Source: Flavobacteriaceae bacterium bin25 (GTDB lineage: Bacteria; Bacteroidota; Bacteroidia; Flavobacteriales; Flavobacteriaceae). From it: DNA of 51,910 nt. Location of the stretch: NCBI GenBank assembly GCA_002238525.1, contig MPMN01000013.1:1-51910 (forward strand), read 5' to 3'. Below are positions 18,963 through 27,635 of this stretch, piece after piece. Below the pieces are notes generated by a model. It was not told the DNA's origin. It saw only the letters and a program-made list of their open reading frames with translations, and searched no databases. A program made the translations under genes and the position numbers. Every line of letters begins with the position of its first letter. Positions within the stretch are counted from its first letter, which is position 1.

Positions 18963-19814
18963 ATGAAGCGAGTATTGTCCCTATTATTATTAGTAGCATT
19001 TATCAGTTCTTGTGTTTCGATGAAAACATTTAAAGAATTAGAACAATTGCAAACTGAAACACAAACTGCACTTGATAGTACCACTATTAAGCTAAATGTT
19101 TGTGAAGAGGAAAGGTCTGAGGCTGTAACTGCCTTGAATCTCCTTAAACAGGAAAACGATTTTCTTAAATCGAATAACCAAGAATTAATTACCAACATTA
19201 GTGGTTTGACTACCCTAACCCAAAAGGGAGCCGAAAATCTTGAACGTTCTTTAGAAAGTCTTCAAGAAAAAGACCTTCAAATAAAAACGATGCAAGAAGC
19301 CGTAACAAGAAGAGATTCTGTTACTCTGGCTTTAGTGACTAGTTTAAAAGGTGTTCTTGGAGACATTTCAGACAGCGACATCCAGATCAGTGTTGAAAAA
19401 GGTGTGGTCTATGTATCTATTTCTGACAGGCTATTATTTAGAAGTGGATCTCATACCGTAACTTCTGCAGCACGAAATGTGTTAGGTAAGGTTGCCTTGG
19501 TGGTCAATAATCAACCTGATATTGAGTTTATGGTTGAGGGACATACCGACAATGTGCCGATCAGTCAGCCGGGAATTCAGGATAATTGGGACTTGAGTGT
19601 GAAAAGAGCAACATCTGTAGTTCGAATTTTACAAAATGAGTTTGATGTTTCGCCTGAGCGAATGGTGGCAGCAGGAAGGTCTTATTATCATCCGGTCGCT
19701 GACAATGGCACCTCTGCCAATAGGGCTTTAAATCGCCGAACCAGAATTGTAGTTATCCCCAAATTGGGTCAGTTCTATGAATTAATTGAACAGGGATTAG
19801 AATCATCTCCTTAA
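18963..19814 (+). CDS. OmpA-family outer-membrane lipoprotein with coiled-coil stalk
   Basis: The 283-aa precursor has a lipoprotein signal (LLLLVAFISSC, Cys at residue 17). A heptad-rich coiled coil follows (about 20-115) and then an OmpA/Pal C-terminal domain (about 150-275). The peptidoglycan-binding signature is intact: FMVEGHTDNVP, NWDLSVKRATSV, and ANRALNRRTRIVVIP with the conserved Arg. It tethers the outer membrane to peptidoglycan. A terminator follows 36 bp after the stop, so it is probably a single-gene unit. Confidence 0.85.
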   Translation: MKRVLSLLLLVAFISSCVSMKTFKELEQLQTETQTALDSTTIKLNVCEEERSEAVTALNLLKQENDFLKSNNQELITNISGLTTLTQKGAENLERSLESLQEKDLQIKTMQEAVTRRDSVTLALVTSLKGVLGDISDSDIQISVEKGVVYVSISDRLLFRSGSHTVTSAARNVLGKVALVVNNQPDIEFMVEGHTDNVPISQPGIQDNWDLSVKRATSVVRILQNEFDVSPERMVAAGRSYYHPVADNGTSANRALNRRTRIVVIPKLGQFYELIEQGLESSP

Positions 19815-19849
19815 CAAATAGTCAACACAAAGTTTACATCGTTTAATTT

Positions 19850-19879
19850 AAGCCACTTGCCTTGTCTAGTGGCTTTTTT
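19850..19879 (+). terminator. Rho-independent terminator after the OmpA gene
   Basis: The stem aagccact / agtggctt with a ten-base loop is followed by a run of six T. It starts 36 bp after the OmpA stop codon. Confidence 0.85.
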
Positions 19880-20976
19880 GTTTTTACACTTTGATCCCAT
19901 TTAATTTAGTCACAAATAAGATTTTCACAACCTGATTTTAAGACAACAATAGGCATAAAAACCCCTGACAGAATTGAGGTATGATTATCATTTTATACAG
20001 TTGTTTTTCCTGACTTCGTCAGTTAGATACCCTGAAAAATAGTAAATAATTCCTTATTGTTACCATATATTTTCCCGGACAATGGCAATTATTCTAGTCA
20101 AAAGTACCTTCAAATAGGCTTTTGATTTTGGCTTTTTAACTTTTTAACATATTGATATATAATAGTATATACTGAATACTAATATATTATCTAATCTTTT
20201 TTCTTTGTAATTCCTTTTGCTCCAGACATCATCGCTCCACTGTATCGTACCGAAGATATTAATTTCGTGCCTCATTATATAAAATACCCTACCTTCGGCA
20301 GGGCCATGTAAGTCAAAATCACCAAAAGAAAAGATTGCCGATCGGTAAGAGCACAAATCGCTAAATCTTACAGAAATAGCCAAGGTAATCCACGACATAA
20401 GATCGTTATGTCCATCGTGTCCACTTCACCAGGTGAATATCTGTAAATCTTAAAACCAAGAGCCCAAATCGAATTAAATAGACTCCTATTCTCTTTCCAC
20501 ACCACTTCCATTTGTTTCGCTACCTCTTTCTCGGCTGTGAACTGGCTAAATCTCGATTAAAACCTAAATCAAGACGCCCTTTCCCTATTGCCGATGCTAA
20601 TAAGATAAAAGAACATAAGCGAATCAGCATCGGATTACATCAAATTGTCGGTTCTCTCTATGACCAAATGAATATAACTGATGTCTTTACTTCTCATGTC
20701 TTATTTCGACTGAAATATATTTTAAGGTTAAAACTTCATACCAAAACTGTTGCCAAGTACCTGGGTAAAATAGTTTACAATACAAATTAGACTCTAGATC
20801 TGTATCCAACCATTGTATTTCTGAAAAGCAATCTTTAGTAGGGTATCGTGTAATTTTTAACAAAATCATAATCAATTAGTTGGGATTCCTAATCTACGAA
20901 GTCAGGATAACATACAATTTGAAGTGTTCTGCGAGATTATAGTGTATAGAAAGTGAAATAACTATTTGGTGAATTT
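19880..20976. other. Decayed intergenic DNA
   Basis: About 1.1 kb without an intact gene. It holds a possible transposase relic on the plus strand (20512-20790), a minus-strand open stretch (20144-20398) that I cannot identify, and a perfect 7-bp stem around gatcg (20394-20412). I see no RNA gene here. Confidence 0.5.
20512..20790 (+). pseudogene. Possible transposase N-terminal fragment (IS1634-like)
   Basis: The open frame of 92 codons contains HKRISIGLHQIVGSLYDQMN and VFTSHVLFRLKYILRLKLHTKT. This recalls the N-terminal half of IS1634-type transposases, where a 'G.lyD..g' and a 'v..ri..p.SK..t..yL' segment occur in this order. The rest of such a gene is missing on both sides. Identification is tentative. 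Confidence 0.3.
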
Positions 20977-21083
20977 ATACCGTTTAAACAATAAAATTAC
21001 TCATAAAAAATTTAATGCCTATGCTGTTTAGCCGTAGAGTAAACATATAAACTTATTGAGTAAGTATAGTGACTAAATGGTAT
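20977..21083 (-). mobile_element. 107-bp MITE, diverged copy (copy C)
   Basis: Same length as copies A (44439-44545) and B (46767-46873) but inverted and diverged. Its reverse complement shares long blocks with them (ctcaataagttta, gtttactctac, ggcattaaatttt). The ends are ataccgt and atggtat with TA at the borders. See copies A and B for the derivation from the IS630 element. Confidence 0.8.
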
Positions 21084-21147
21084 TAATCTTATTCTCAAAC
21101 AGCCTAATCCATTTTTTGCATCTTAAAATTGGTTTTTCATTCGAATT

Positions 21148-21858
21148 TTATAGATAGGATGGCTTGTTATTCTCCCAATTATATTTTAAACTACAGTTTT
21201 TAAAAGAACTATTGAATTTTTCAACTAGCTTATTGATTGAAATATAACCCCATTTAAACCACGCCTCTCTTTTGTGATCTAATGATGTATAGGATACTGA
21301 TCCCACTTTTCTTATTCTATCTTTAGGGATGCATAAAAACGATGCAACCTTGACGACTTTACCTCGAAAAATATTTTCTTTTTCATCAACATATTGGTAT
21401 AGTTTTTGATTTTCTCCGGAACATAGAAAACCTCTTAGTTCAATATTTCGCCTTTCTTTTTTCTGAAACTCTTCATAATCCTTTAGATCTTTATCTAATT
21501 GTTTAATCAACTCCTTGTGCGTATCTAGAAGGCTTTGGGGATTAGATGGTTTTTCAATTTCAATTCTGGGGTAATCTGCTCTCCTTATTTTAAAAGATAC
21601 ATCACCTAATAAAATAAAAAAGCCAATAAACTTTTTGACAAACTCATTCCAAGACAATTCTGGCATTAGTCTTTCTAAAATAGGATATTTCCCTGACTTC
21701 AATCCATCAATTTCAACATCATTTCCATCCTCATCTACAATAGTCCATTTTAAATCATCAATTTCAATCTCATCGCAAATAAAATTGTAAAAAGATTTTA
21801 TAATATGATTGTCCTTGCCATATTCTTTTTCAATAACTTCCAATACATCTGCATTCAT
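21148..21858 (-). CDS. Orphan hypothetical protein
   Basis: I prefer the ATG at 21858 (MNADVLEVIEKEYGKDNH, 236 aa). A start at 21888 adds ten hydrophobic residues. The product is charged and probably soluble, with an acidic first half, a central Lys/Glu-rich helix (about 125-160) and an aromatic C-terminus. I recognise no family. It stands alone between a MITE and a pseudo-tRNA, about 80 bp from the MITE. That setting suggests acquired DNA, perhaps a lone defence or phage-derived gene (inference only). Confidence 0.55.
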   Translation of the reverse strand: MNADVLEVIEKEYGKDNHIIKSFYNFICDEIEIDDLKWTIVDEDGNDVEIDGLKSGKYPILERLMPELSWNEFVKKFIGFFILLGDVSFKIRRADYPRIEIEKPSNPQSLLDTHKELIKQLDKDLKDYEEFQKKERRNIELRGFLCSGENQKLYQYVDEKENIFRGKVVKVASFLCIPKDRIRKVGSVSYTSLDHKREAWFKWGYISINKLVEKFNSSFKNCSLKYNWENNKPSYL

Positions 21859-22141
21859 AAATAAAATACTGAAATTAAAGTACATCACAAATATATATAA
21901 AATTGAATACTATATAATATAGACCTTAAGAATATTTCGTATTCTCAACATACATATGAAACTTTAGAAGGAGAATAAATGCAACCTAAGTTTTTATAAG
22001 ATTTGATATTGCCAATATTTACTAGCTGTTAATATTTAAAAAATATATCTGTTGTTTATTTTCTTATTTCCGCTTTTAGACAGAAAGTCTATATAAACAA
22101 ATTATTAATGGGGAGAAAGTTTAGAAACAATATAAGAACAA

Positions 22142-22220
22142 GTCGAAATGGTAGAATTGACAATACGTCGGATTCAAAATCAAATGATAGCAATCATGTG
22201 TTCAATTCACACCTTTGGTA
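22142..22220 (+). pseudogene. tRNA-Leu(CAA)-like pseudogene
   Basis: The order of tRNA-Leu elements is visible: gtcgaaatggtagaattg, the anticodon loop ttcaaaa (anticodon CAA), a long variable arm tgat-agca-atca, the T-arm tgtg-ttcaatt-caca and the end ctttggta. The anticodon stem has two mismatches, the D-loop has lost its GG, the acceptor stem is mostly G-T pairs with one mismatch, and no CCA follows. It is therefore unlikely to work as a tRNA. The 240 bp upstream and 140 bp downstream hold nothing I recognise. A 61-codon ORF over this site (22108-22293) is chance. Confidence 0.55.
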
Positions 22221-22360
22221 CTTGAATTCCCATTTTTGTTTCTCAAAAAGTATTTACATTTCCAAAACACCTAAAAGAATACTGACCCGATAAGGTTTAA
22301 AAGAGATTTTTCTCGAAGACTTACATGATTACTATGAAATATTGTTAATTCCATTATAGG

Positions 22361-22981
22361 CTATAAAAATTCACCCAAACCCTGACGAATGATTTCAAAA
22401 GGCTCTTTTGTCAAATCAACTACAGTAGAAGGAATATTATTACCATAGCCGCCATTGATAAATAAATCTACCCTCGGATCTGCATCCCAAATTTGGAAAA
22501 TTTCATTAGGATCAGTTGTATAAGTTACAATATGATCCTCATCATGTAACGAAGCTGTTAATATAGGCGCATCTAAGGAACGAATCAACTCCAACAAAAA
22601 AGGATGATCGGGAATTCGAGCACCAATAGTCTTTCTCTTGGTAAAGGGCCTAGGTAATTTGTTTTTGGACTCCAGAATAAAAGTGATTGGTCCAGGAGAA
22701 TTTCTCCTAATTGCCCTATGCTGAATATTCGAAATAACACCAATATAGTCCGTTAATTGCTTGATATCCGAAAATAAAAAACTCAAATCTGCTTTTTCAA
22801 TCTTTTTATTTTTAATAAGACCTAATTTACCTATAGCTTCAATACGATTAGATAAACAACCCATCGCATAGACTGAATCCGTAGGATAAATTACCAGACC
22901 TCCCCCATTAAATATCTCAATGATTCTATCAAGCGTCTTTTTATTGGTATAATGTTCAGATAATTCAATGTAGGAACTCAT
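22361..22981 (-). CDS. L-threonylcarbamoyladenylate synthase (Sua5/YciO/YrdC family)
   Basis: A 206-aa protein. YrdC fold with GGGLVIYPTDSVYAMGC (about residues 27-43), GPITFILESK and KRKTIGARIPDHPFLLELI. Sua5/TsaC makes threonylcarbamoyl-AMP from threonine, bicarbonate and ATP for the t6A base at position 37 of ANN-decoding tRNAs. YciO paralogues are close, and the GCL- variant of the usual GLG leaves that alternative open. The ATG overlaps the stop of the helicase gene (ATGA), so the two are co-translated. Confidence 0.8.
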   Translation of the reverse strand: MSSYIELSEHYTNKKTLDRIIEIFNGGGLVIYPTDSVYAMGCLSNRIEAIGKLGLIKNKKIEKADLSFLFSDIKQLTDYIGVISNIQHRAIRRNSPGPITFILESKNKLPRPFTKRKTIGARIPDHPFLLELIRSLDAPILTASLHDEDHIVTYTTDPNEIFQIWDADPRVDLFINGGYGNNIPSTVVDLTKEPFEIIRQGLGEFL

Positions 22982-25362
22982 GATTTTGTTCTAAGAATTT
23001 TAATTTTAGCATATGCAAGCAAAAGCTTTTTGGGAGTTGGAATTTTCTCAAATTCAATAATTGCTTTCTTGTTTTGACCCTTCCCCTCAACCGATTTTAC
23101 AACTCCTAAACCAAATTTATGATGTGAAACTTTAGATCCAGATCGTAGATTAGGATAATGGTCCTCACCGTTTTTATCCTCAGATTGATGCTCAACCTTT
23201 TTCATTTTATCAATGTCCTTGACACTCATAATTGCGGATAGATTTGAAGGTTCATAATAAAAGTTATTTTTTGGTTCTGATTTGGTTTTTGGCTTACCTC
23301 CCAAGGTAGGAGAATAAAAGCTGGTTTTTCGGTCCCGAAAAATAAACTTTTTATCTATTTCATCCAAAAATGGACTCGGAAAGGATTGAATTCGATCCCC
23401 CGCCCTAAATCGAGACGAAACATGAGTAAGATACAATAACTTTTCTGCCCTTGTCGTTGCAACATACATCAAGCGCCTCTCCTCTTCAACCCCCTCAGGT
23501 GAATTATTCAGAGCAGATGGAAACAAATCTTCCTCCAACCCCACAACAAATACACAGGGGAATTCCATGCCCTTAGAAAGGTGGACAGTCATCAAAGTAA
23601 CTCTCGGAATCTGAACGTCTTGCTCGTCCTGAGATGTATATAAAGCTACATTTTGTAGATATGCTCCAAGAGACTCACCGGATGCTTCCGGATCATTACC
23701 CGCCTGTTCAACAAAATCACCGACACTATTTAGGAGCTCTTTTATGTTACCCACTTTTTCAAATGCAACTTCTTCGTTCTCCGCTCTTTGCTTGACAAAA
23801 TCTATAATACGAGTCCTTTCAACTACCAATTGAGATAAGTCAGAGGCATTTAATTTTTCTGACTCAACTACAAAACGATCAATCATTGATTTGAAAACCT
23901 TCAACTTAGCAATAATAGAGCCTGAAATGCCCGAATGGCCTTGAGATAAATAATCTATTGATTCCATCAAGGAATAACCGTTTCGATTAGCAAACACTAT
24001 CAATCTATCTACCGTCGATTGACCAATGCCTCTTGTCGGTTTTCCAATAATTCTTTTGAAACTTTCTTGATCACCCGGATTGACAATGAGCTTTAGATAA
24101 GCCAAAACATCTTTTACCTCACTTCTTTGATAAAAACTGATGTTACCAAAGATTTGATAAGGTAATCTAGATTTTCCAAAGACTTCCTCAAAAACTCTGG
24201 ATTGCGCATTGGTTCGATATAAAATGCATATCTGACTATAAGAACTAATCTGGCCATTAGTAATTTCATTAGAATCATTACTCTCGCCATTGACTATTCT
24301 AAGTATTTCATCCCTGATGTATTCGGCTTCAACAATCTCATTACGCAATTCACATAAATTAACTTTTTTGCCAAATTCATTATCTGTAAAAAGAGTTTTC
24401 TCAATCTGCTTTTTATTGTTTTTGATGATTGAATTGGCGGCTCCAATAATACTTTTGGTCGATCGATAATTCTGCTCCAGCCGGTAAATAGCAGCATTAG
24501 CATATCGCTTCCTGAATTCTTGAATATATTTGATCTTAGCCCCACGAAAAGCATAAATGCTCTGAGCATCATCACCAACAACACAAATGTTTTCAAATTT
24601 ATCAGCCAACATACTCACAACCTTGTATTGAGCCTCATTTATGTCTTGATACTCGTCTACCATAATGTGCCGAAATCTAAGCTGATATTTCTGCAACACA
24701 GTAGGGTTGTTATTCAGCAATAAATAAGTTTGAAGAAGTAAATCATCAAAATCCATTGCTCCTGAGTAAATACATTTTTCACAATATCGCCTGTATATCT
24801 CAAAAAATTTAGGTTGTAACCGAAGCCTATCCTGCTCCTTCAATGATTCATCATGCTGATAATCTTTAGCGGTAATTAGTTCGTTTTTTAAACCCGAAAT
24901 ACGAGATAATATCTGCCTGGGAGGATAAGTTTTATTTGATATATCCAATTCTTTAATTACCGCCCTGATAACCGAAATAGAATCGGAAGTATCGTAAATG
25001 GTAAAATTCTGGGGATAAGGCGTATTTGCCCATTCCTCCCTTAAGATTCGAGCGAAAATGGAATGAAAAGTACCAGCCCATAGATACCTACCTTCTTTCC
25101 AGTTCGTCAATTGGAAAATTCGATCTTTCATCACTTTCGCAGCTTTATTGGTGAAAGTCAATGCCAATATGCTGAAAGGACTAACCCCCTGGAGCAACAA
25201 ATAAGCTATCCTAAAAGTTATCACCCTTGTCTTTCCTGAACCGGCTCCCGCTACAATTAAGGTCGGACCTTCAATGTTTTGTACAGCTTGCCTCTGTGCT
25301 TGATTAAGATGAATCAAGAGCTGGTTATCTTGTTCATTTGATTCCAGTCTATTTTGCTTCAA
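22978..25362 (-). CDS. ATP-dependent DNA helicase of the PcrA/UvrD family
   Basis: The 794-aa superfamily 1A helicase has the Q motif NQAQRQAV, Walker A GAGSGKT (about residues 39-45), Walker B VDEYQDIN, GDDAQSIYAFRGA, QNYRST (motif IV) and the C-terminal VHLSKGMEFP and YVATTRAEKL. The C-terminal tail ends in the Tudor-like segment of PcrA (GSKVSHHKFGLGVVKSVEG), which contacts RNA polymerase. It acts 3'-5' in repair, in replication and in clearing RNA polymerase or RecA. It diverges from recG with 85 bp between starts. Confidence 0.92.
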   Translation of the reverse strand: MKQNRLESNEQDNQLLIHLNQAQRQAVQNIEGPTLIVAGAGSGKTRVITFRIAYLLLQGVSPFSILALTFTNKAAKVMKDRIFQLTNWKEGRYLWAGTFHSIFARILREEWANTPYPQNFTIYDTSDSISVIRAVIKELDISNKTYPPRQILSRISGLKNELITAKDYQHDESLKEQDRLRLQPKFFEIYRRYCEKCIYSGAMDFDDLLLQTYLLLNNNPTVLQKYQLRFRHIMVDEYQDINEAQYKVVSMLADKFENICVVGDDAQSIYAFRGAKIKYIQEFRKRYANAAIYRLEQNYRSTKSIIGAANSIIKNNKKQIEKTLFTDNEFGKKVNLCELRNEIVEAEYIRDEILRIVNGESNDSNEITNGQISSYSQICILYRTNAQSRVFEEVFGKSRLPYQIFGNISFYQRSEVKDVLAYLKLIVNPGDQESFKRIIGKPTRGIGQSTVDRLIVFANRNGYSLMESIDYLSQGHSGISGSIIAKLKVFKSMIDRFVVESEKLNASDLSQLVVERTRIIDFVKQRAENEEVAFEKVGNIKELLNSVGDFVEQAGNDPEASGESLGAYLQNVALYTSQDEQDVQIPRVTLMTVHLSKGMEFPCVFVVGLEEDLFPSALNNSPEGVEEERRLMYVATTRAEKLLYLTHVSSRFRAGDRIQSFPSPFLDEIDKKFIFRDRKTSFYSPTLGGKPKTKSEPKNNFYYEPSNLSAIMSVKDIDKMKKVEHQSEDKNGEDHYPNLRSGSKVSHHKFGLGVVKSVEGKGQNKKAIIEFEKIPTPKKLLLAYAKIKILRTKS

Positions 25363-25447
25363 ATCATTTATATTTTACTTTCATTAATCATTTCGGAAAT
25401 CATACTTTGTAAAGAGAATTTTCATTTAGTTTTGATGAAACAACCTC

Positions 25448-27595
25448 ATGCTCCGACTTAGTTCTAAATTGAACCAATACGGCCCAATGATTAGATATTC
25501 AAAAGTAATATATGGCACTTTTGGATTGGAAACTATTGAAGACTTTCTTCATTTTTATCCCTTAAGACATATTGATCTCAGCAATTTTCGCAAAGTAGCA
25601 AGTTTAAGGCCAAATGACAAAGAAGTTCAAGTTATTGGGACATTAGAATCAATAGAAGTTGAAGGTATTGATTCAAAGATGAGATTAACAGCTATTTTAA
25701 ATGATGATTCTATAAATCTCAAATACAGTCGCATTACTGGAAAACAATATGGTTTTGAGTCGCCACCTTTAAGATTGGTTTGGTTTAGAAACATCAAATG
25801 GATTGCTAAAACATTAGAAGAAGGTAAGGAATATGTCGCCTTCGGAAAATTAACTTGGTTCCACGGTATGCCCTCATTAGTACATCCCACGCTAGATATT
25901 CACTCTAGATATTCGCTTAAGAATAAAAACACCATAAAACCTATTTATCCATGGTCATCTAAATTTTCAAACATGGGATTAACTAAAGAGTATTGGATTT
26001 ACTGTGTAAAAAATTTGTTTAATATCCCAACAATAGAAATTGTTGAATCCCTTCCGGATTACATTAGAAATCGTTATCAGTTATTATCGAAAGAAGATGC
26101 TGTAAAAAATATTCACTTTCCACATCGATGGGATTATATAGAGAAAGCAAAAGATAGATTGAAGTTTGAAGAAACCTTTTTTATGCAAATTCGAATGCGT
26201 TATAATAACAAAAAAAGGAAACAATTAAAAAATGGATTGCTATTTAATCGAGTTGGAAAACATTTTAATGAATTTTATCACAATAAACTAGACTTTAAGT
26301 TAACTGGTGCTCAGAAACGCGTAATCAAAGAAATTAGAGAGGATTTTCGAGGTGGTTACCAGATGAATCGTCTACTGCAAGGAGATGTCGGTTCTGGTAA
26401 AACTATAGTGGCTTTAGCCACCGGACTATTGGCCATAGATAATGATTTTCAAGTAGCACTGATCGCTCCCACAGAAATTTTGGCTAACCAACACTACCGA
26501 ACTTTCATTCAGTATCTACCTCAGGAAATTCAAAATTGTCATTTGCTCACAGGTAATACACCCCCATCAATGAGGAAAATTATTCTCGATGAAATCGAGA
26601 ATGGAGATGCATGGATTTTAATAGGCACTCATGCTATTTTGGAAGATAGGGTAAAATTTAAAAAATTAGGCTTGGTCATCATTGATGAACAACATCGATT
26701 TGGAGTTGAACAAAGGGCTAAACTCTGGGATAAGAATGCTGAAAATTTAAAGCAGCCTCATATACTCCTGATGAGTGCAACCCCAATCCCCCGATCACTA
26801 GCCCATAGCTATTATGGGGATTTAGATATGTCAAAAATTGATGAGATGCCAAAAGGCAGAAAAATAATTAAAACAATACATTATAAACAAAACCAAAGAG
26901 AATTATTATATGATTTTATAACCGATCAAATTAAAAATAAACGTCAAATATTCATCGTTTATCCCCTGATTGAAGAATCAGAAAACTTTGATATGTTATA
27001 CCTTGAAAAAGGATATAGTCAAATGAAATCTCGTTTTGAACACCTTAATTACACTGTTGAAATGTTGCACGGAAAAATGAAACCTGAACAGAAAGCAGCA
27101 GTCATGAATAGGTTTAAGCAAGGGCAACTAGATATTTTATTATCCACAACAGTAATTGAAGTTGGCGTGGATATCCCTAATGCTACTGTGATGGTCATTG
27201 AAAATGCTGAACGATTTGGACTATCGCAGTTACACCAACTGAGGGGTAGAGTCGGGAGAGGAAATAGCCAAGGTCATTGTATTTTGGTCACTGGAAAAAA
27301 ACTAACCTATGATGCCAAAGAAAGAATTAAAATAATGGTAAAAACTAATGATGGATTTAAAATTGCAGAAAAGGATTTAGAGATTCGAGGACAGGGCGAT
27401 TTGATAGGAACACGACAAAGCGGAAGAATGATGTATAGACTACCTGAATCATATGATTTAGATTTAATAGCTGATCAACAACAATCGGCTGAATCGATTT
27501 TATTTATAGATCCCGAACTAACTTCCGAAGTACATAAAGAAATTAAAAGGGAACTCAAAAGACTCCCCAAATTGGAACGCCTATGGTCAAAGTAA
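25448..27595 (+). CDS. recG: ATP-dependent DNA helicase RecG
   Basis: The 715-aa protein has the wedge/OB domain in its first ~250 residues, then Walker A GDVGSGKT, DEQHRFG (the DExH box), LMSATPIPRSLA and QLRGRVGRG. The C-terminal DLEIRGQGDLIGTRQSG is typical of RecG. It remodels stalled replication forks and branch-migrates Holliday junctions. Length and motifs are complete. The gene is followed after 40 bp by pheT on the same strand. Confidence 0.93.
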   Translation: MLRLSSKLNQYGPMIRYSKVIYGTFGLETIEDFLHFYPLRHIDLSNFRKVASLRPNDKEVQVIGTLESIEVEGIDSKMRLTAILNDDSINLKYSRITGKQYGFESPPLRLVWFRNIKWIAKTLEEGKEYVAFGKLTWFHGMPSLVHPTLDIHSRYSLKNKNTIKPIYPWSSKFSNMGLTKEYWIYCVKNLFNIPTIEIVESLPDYIRNRYQLLSKEDAVKNIHFPHRWDYIEKAKDRLKFEETFFMQIRMRYNNKKRKQLKNGLLFNRVGKHFNEFYHNKLDFKLTGAQKRVIKEIREDFRGGYQMNRLLQGDVGSGKTIVALATGLLAIDNDFQVALIAPTEILANQHYRTFIQYLPQEIQNCHLLTGNTPPSMRKIILDEIENGDAWILIGTHAILEDRVKFKKLGLVIIDEQHRFGVEQRAKLWDKNAENLKQPHILLMSATPIPRSLAHSYYGDLDMSKIDEMPKGRKIIKTIHYKQNQRELLYDFITDQIKNKRQIFIVYPLIEESENFDMLYLEKGYSQMKSRFEHLNYTVEMLHGKMKPEQKAAVMNRFKQGQLDILLSTTVIEVGVDIPNATVMVIENAERFGLSQLHQLRGRVGRGNSQGHCILVTGKKLTYDAKERIKIMVKTNDGFKIAEKDLEIRGQGDLIGTRQSGRMMYRLPESYDLDLIADQQQSAESILFIDPELTSEVHKEIKRELKRLPKLERLWSK

Positions 27596-27635
27596 AGTCT
27601 CTTGCTTATTTAAATTTGTCCACTAATTCTTGTAA

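Noticed and set aside
20394-20412. Perfect 7-bp stem around gatcg
   Set aside because: No T run and no nearby gene end; probably a chance palindrome in decayed DNA.
22108-22293. 61-codon plus-strand ORF
   Set aside because: It lies over the tRNA-Leu-like sequence, and its translation follows the tRNA pattern rather than a protein pattern.
24294-24596. Minus-strand 100-codon ORF inside the helicase gene
   Set aside because: Shifted-frame shadow of pcrA/uvrD on the same strand.
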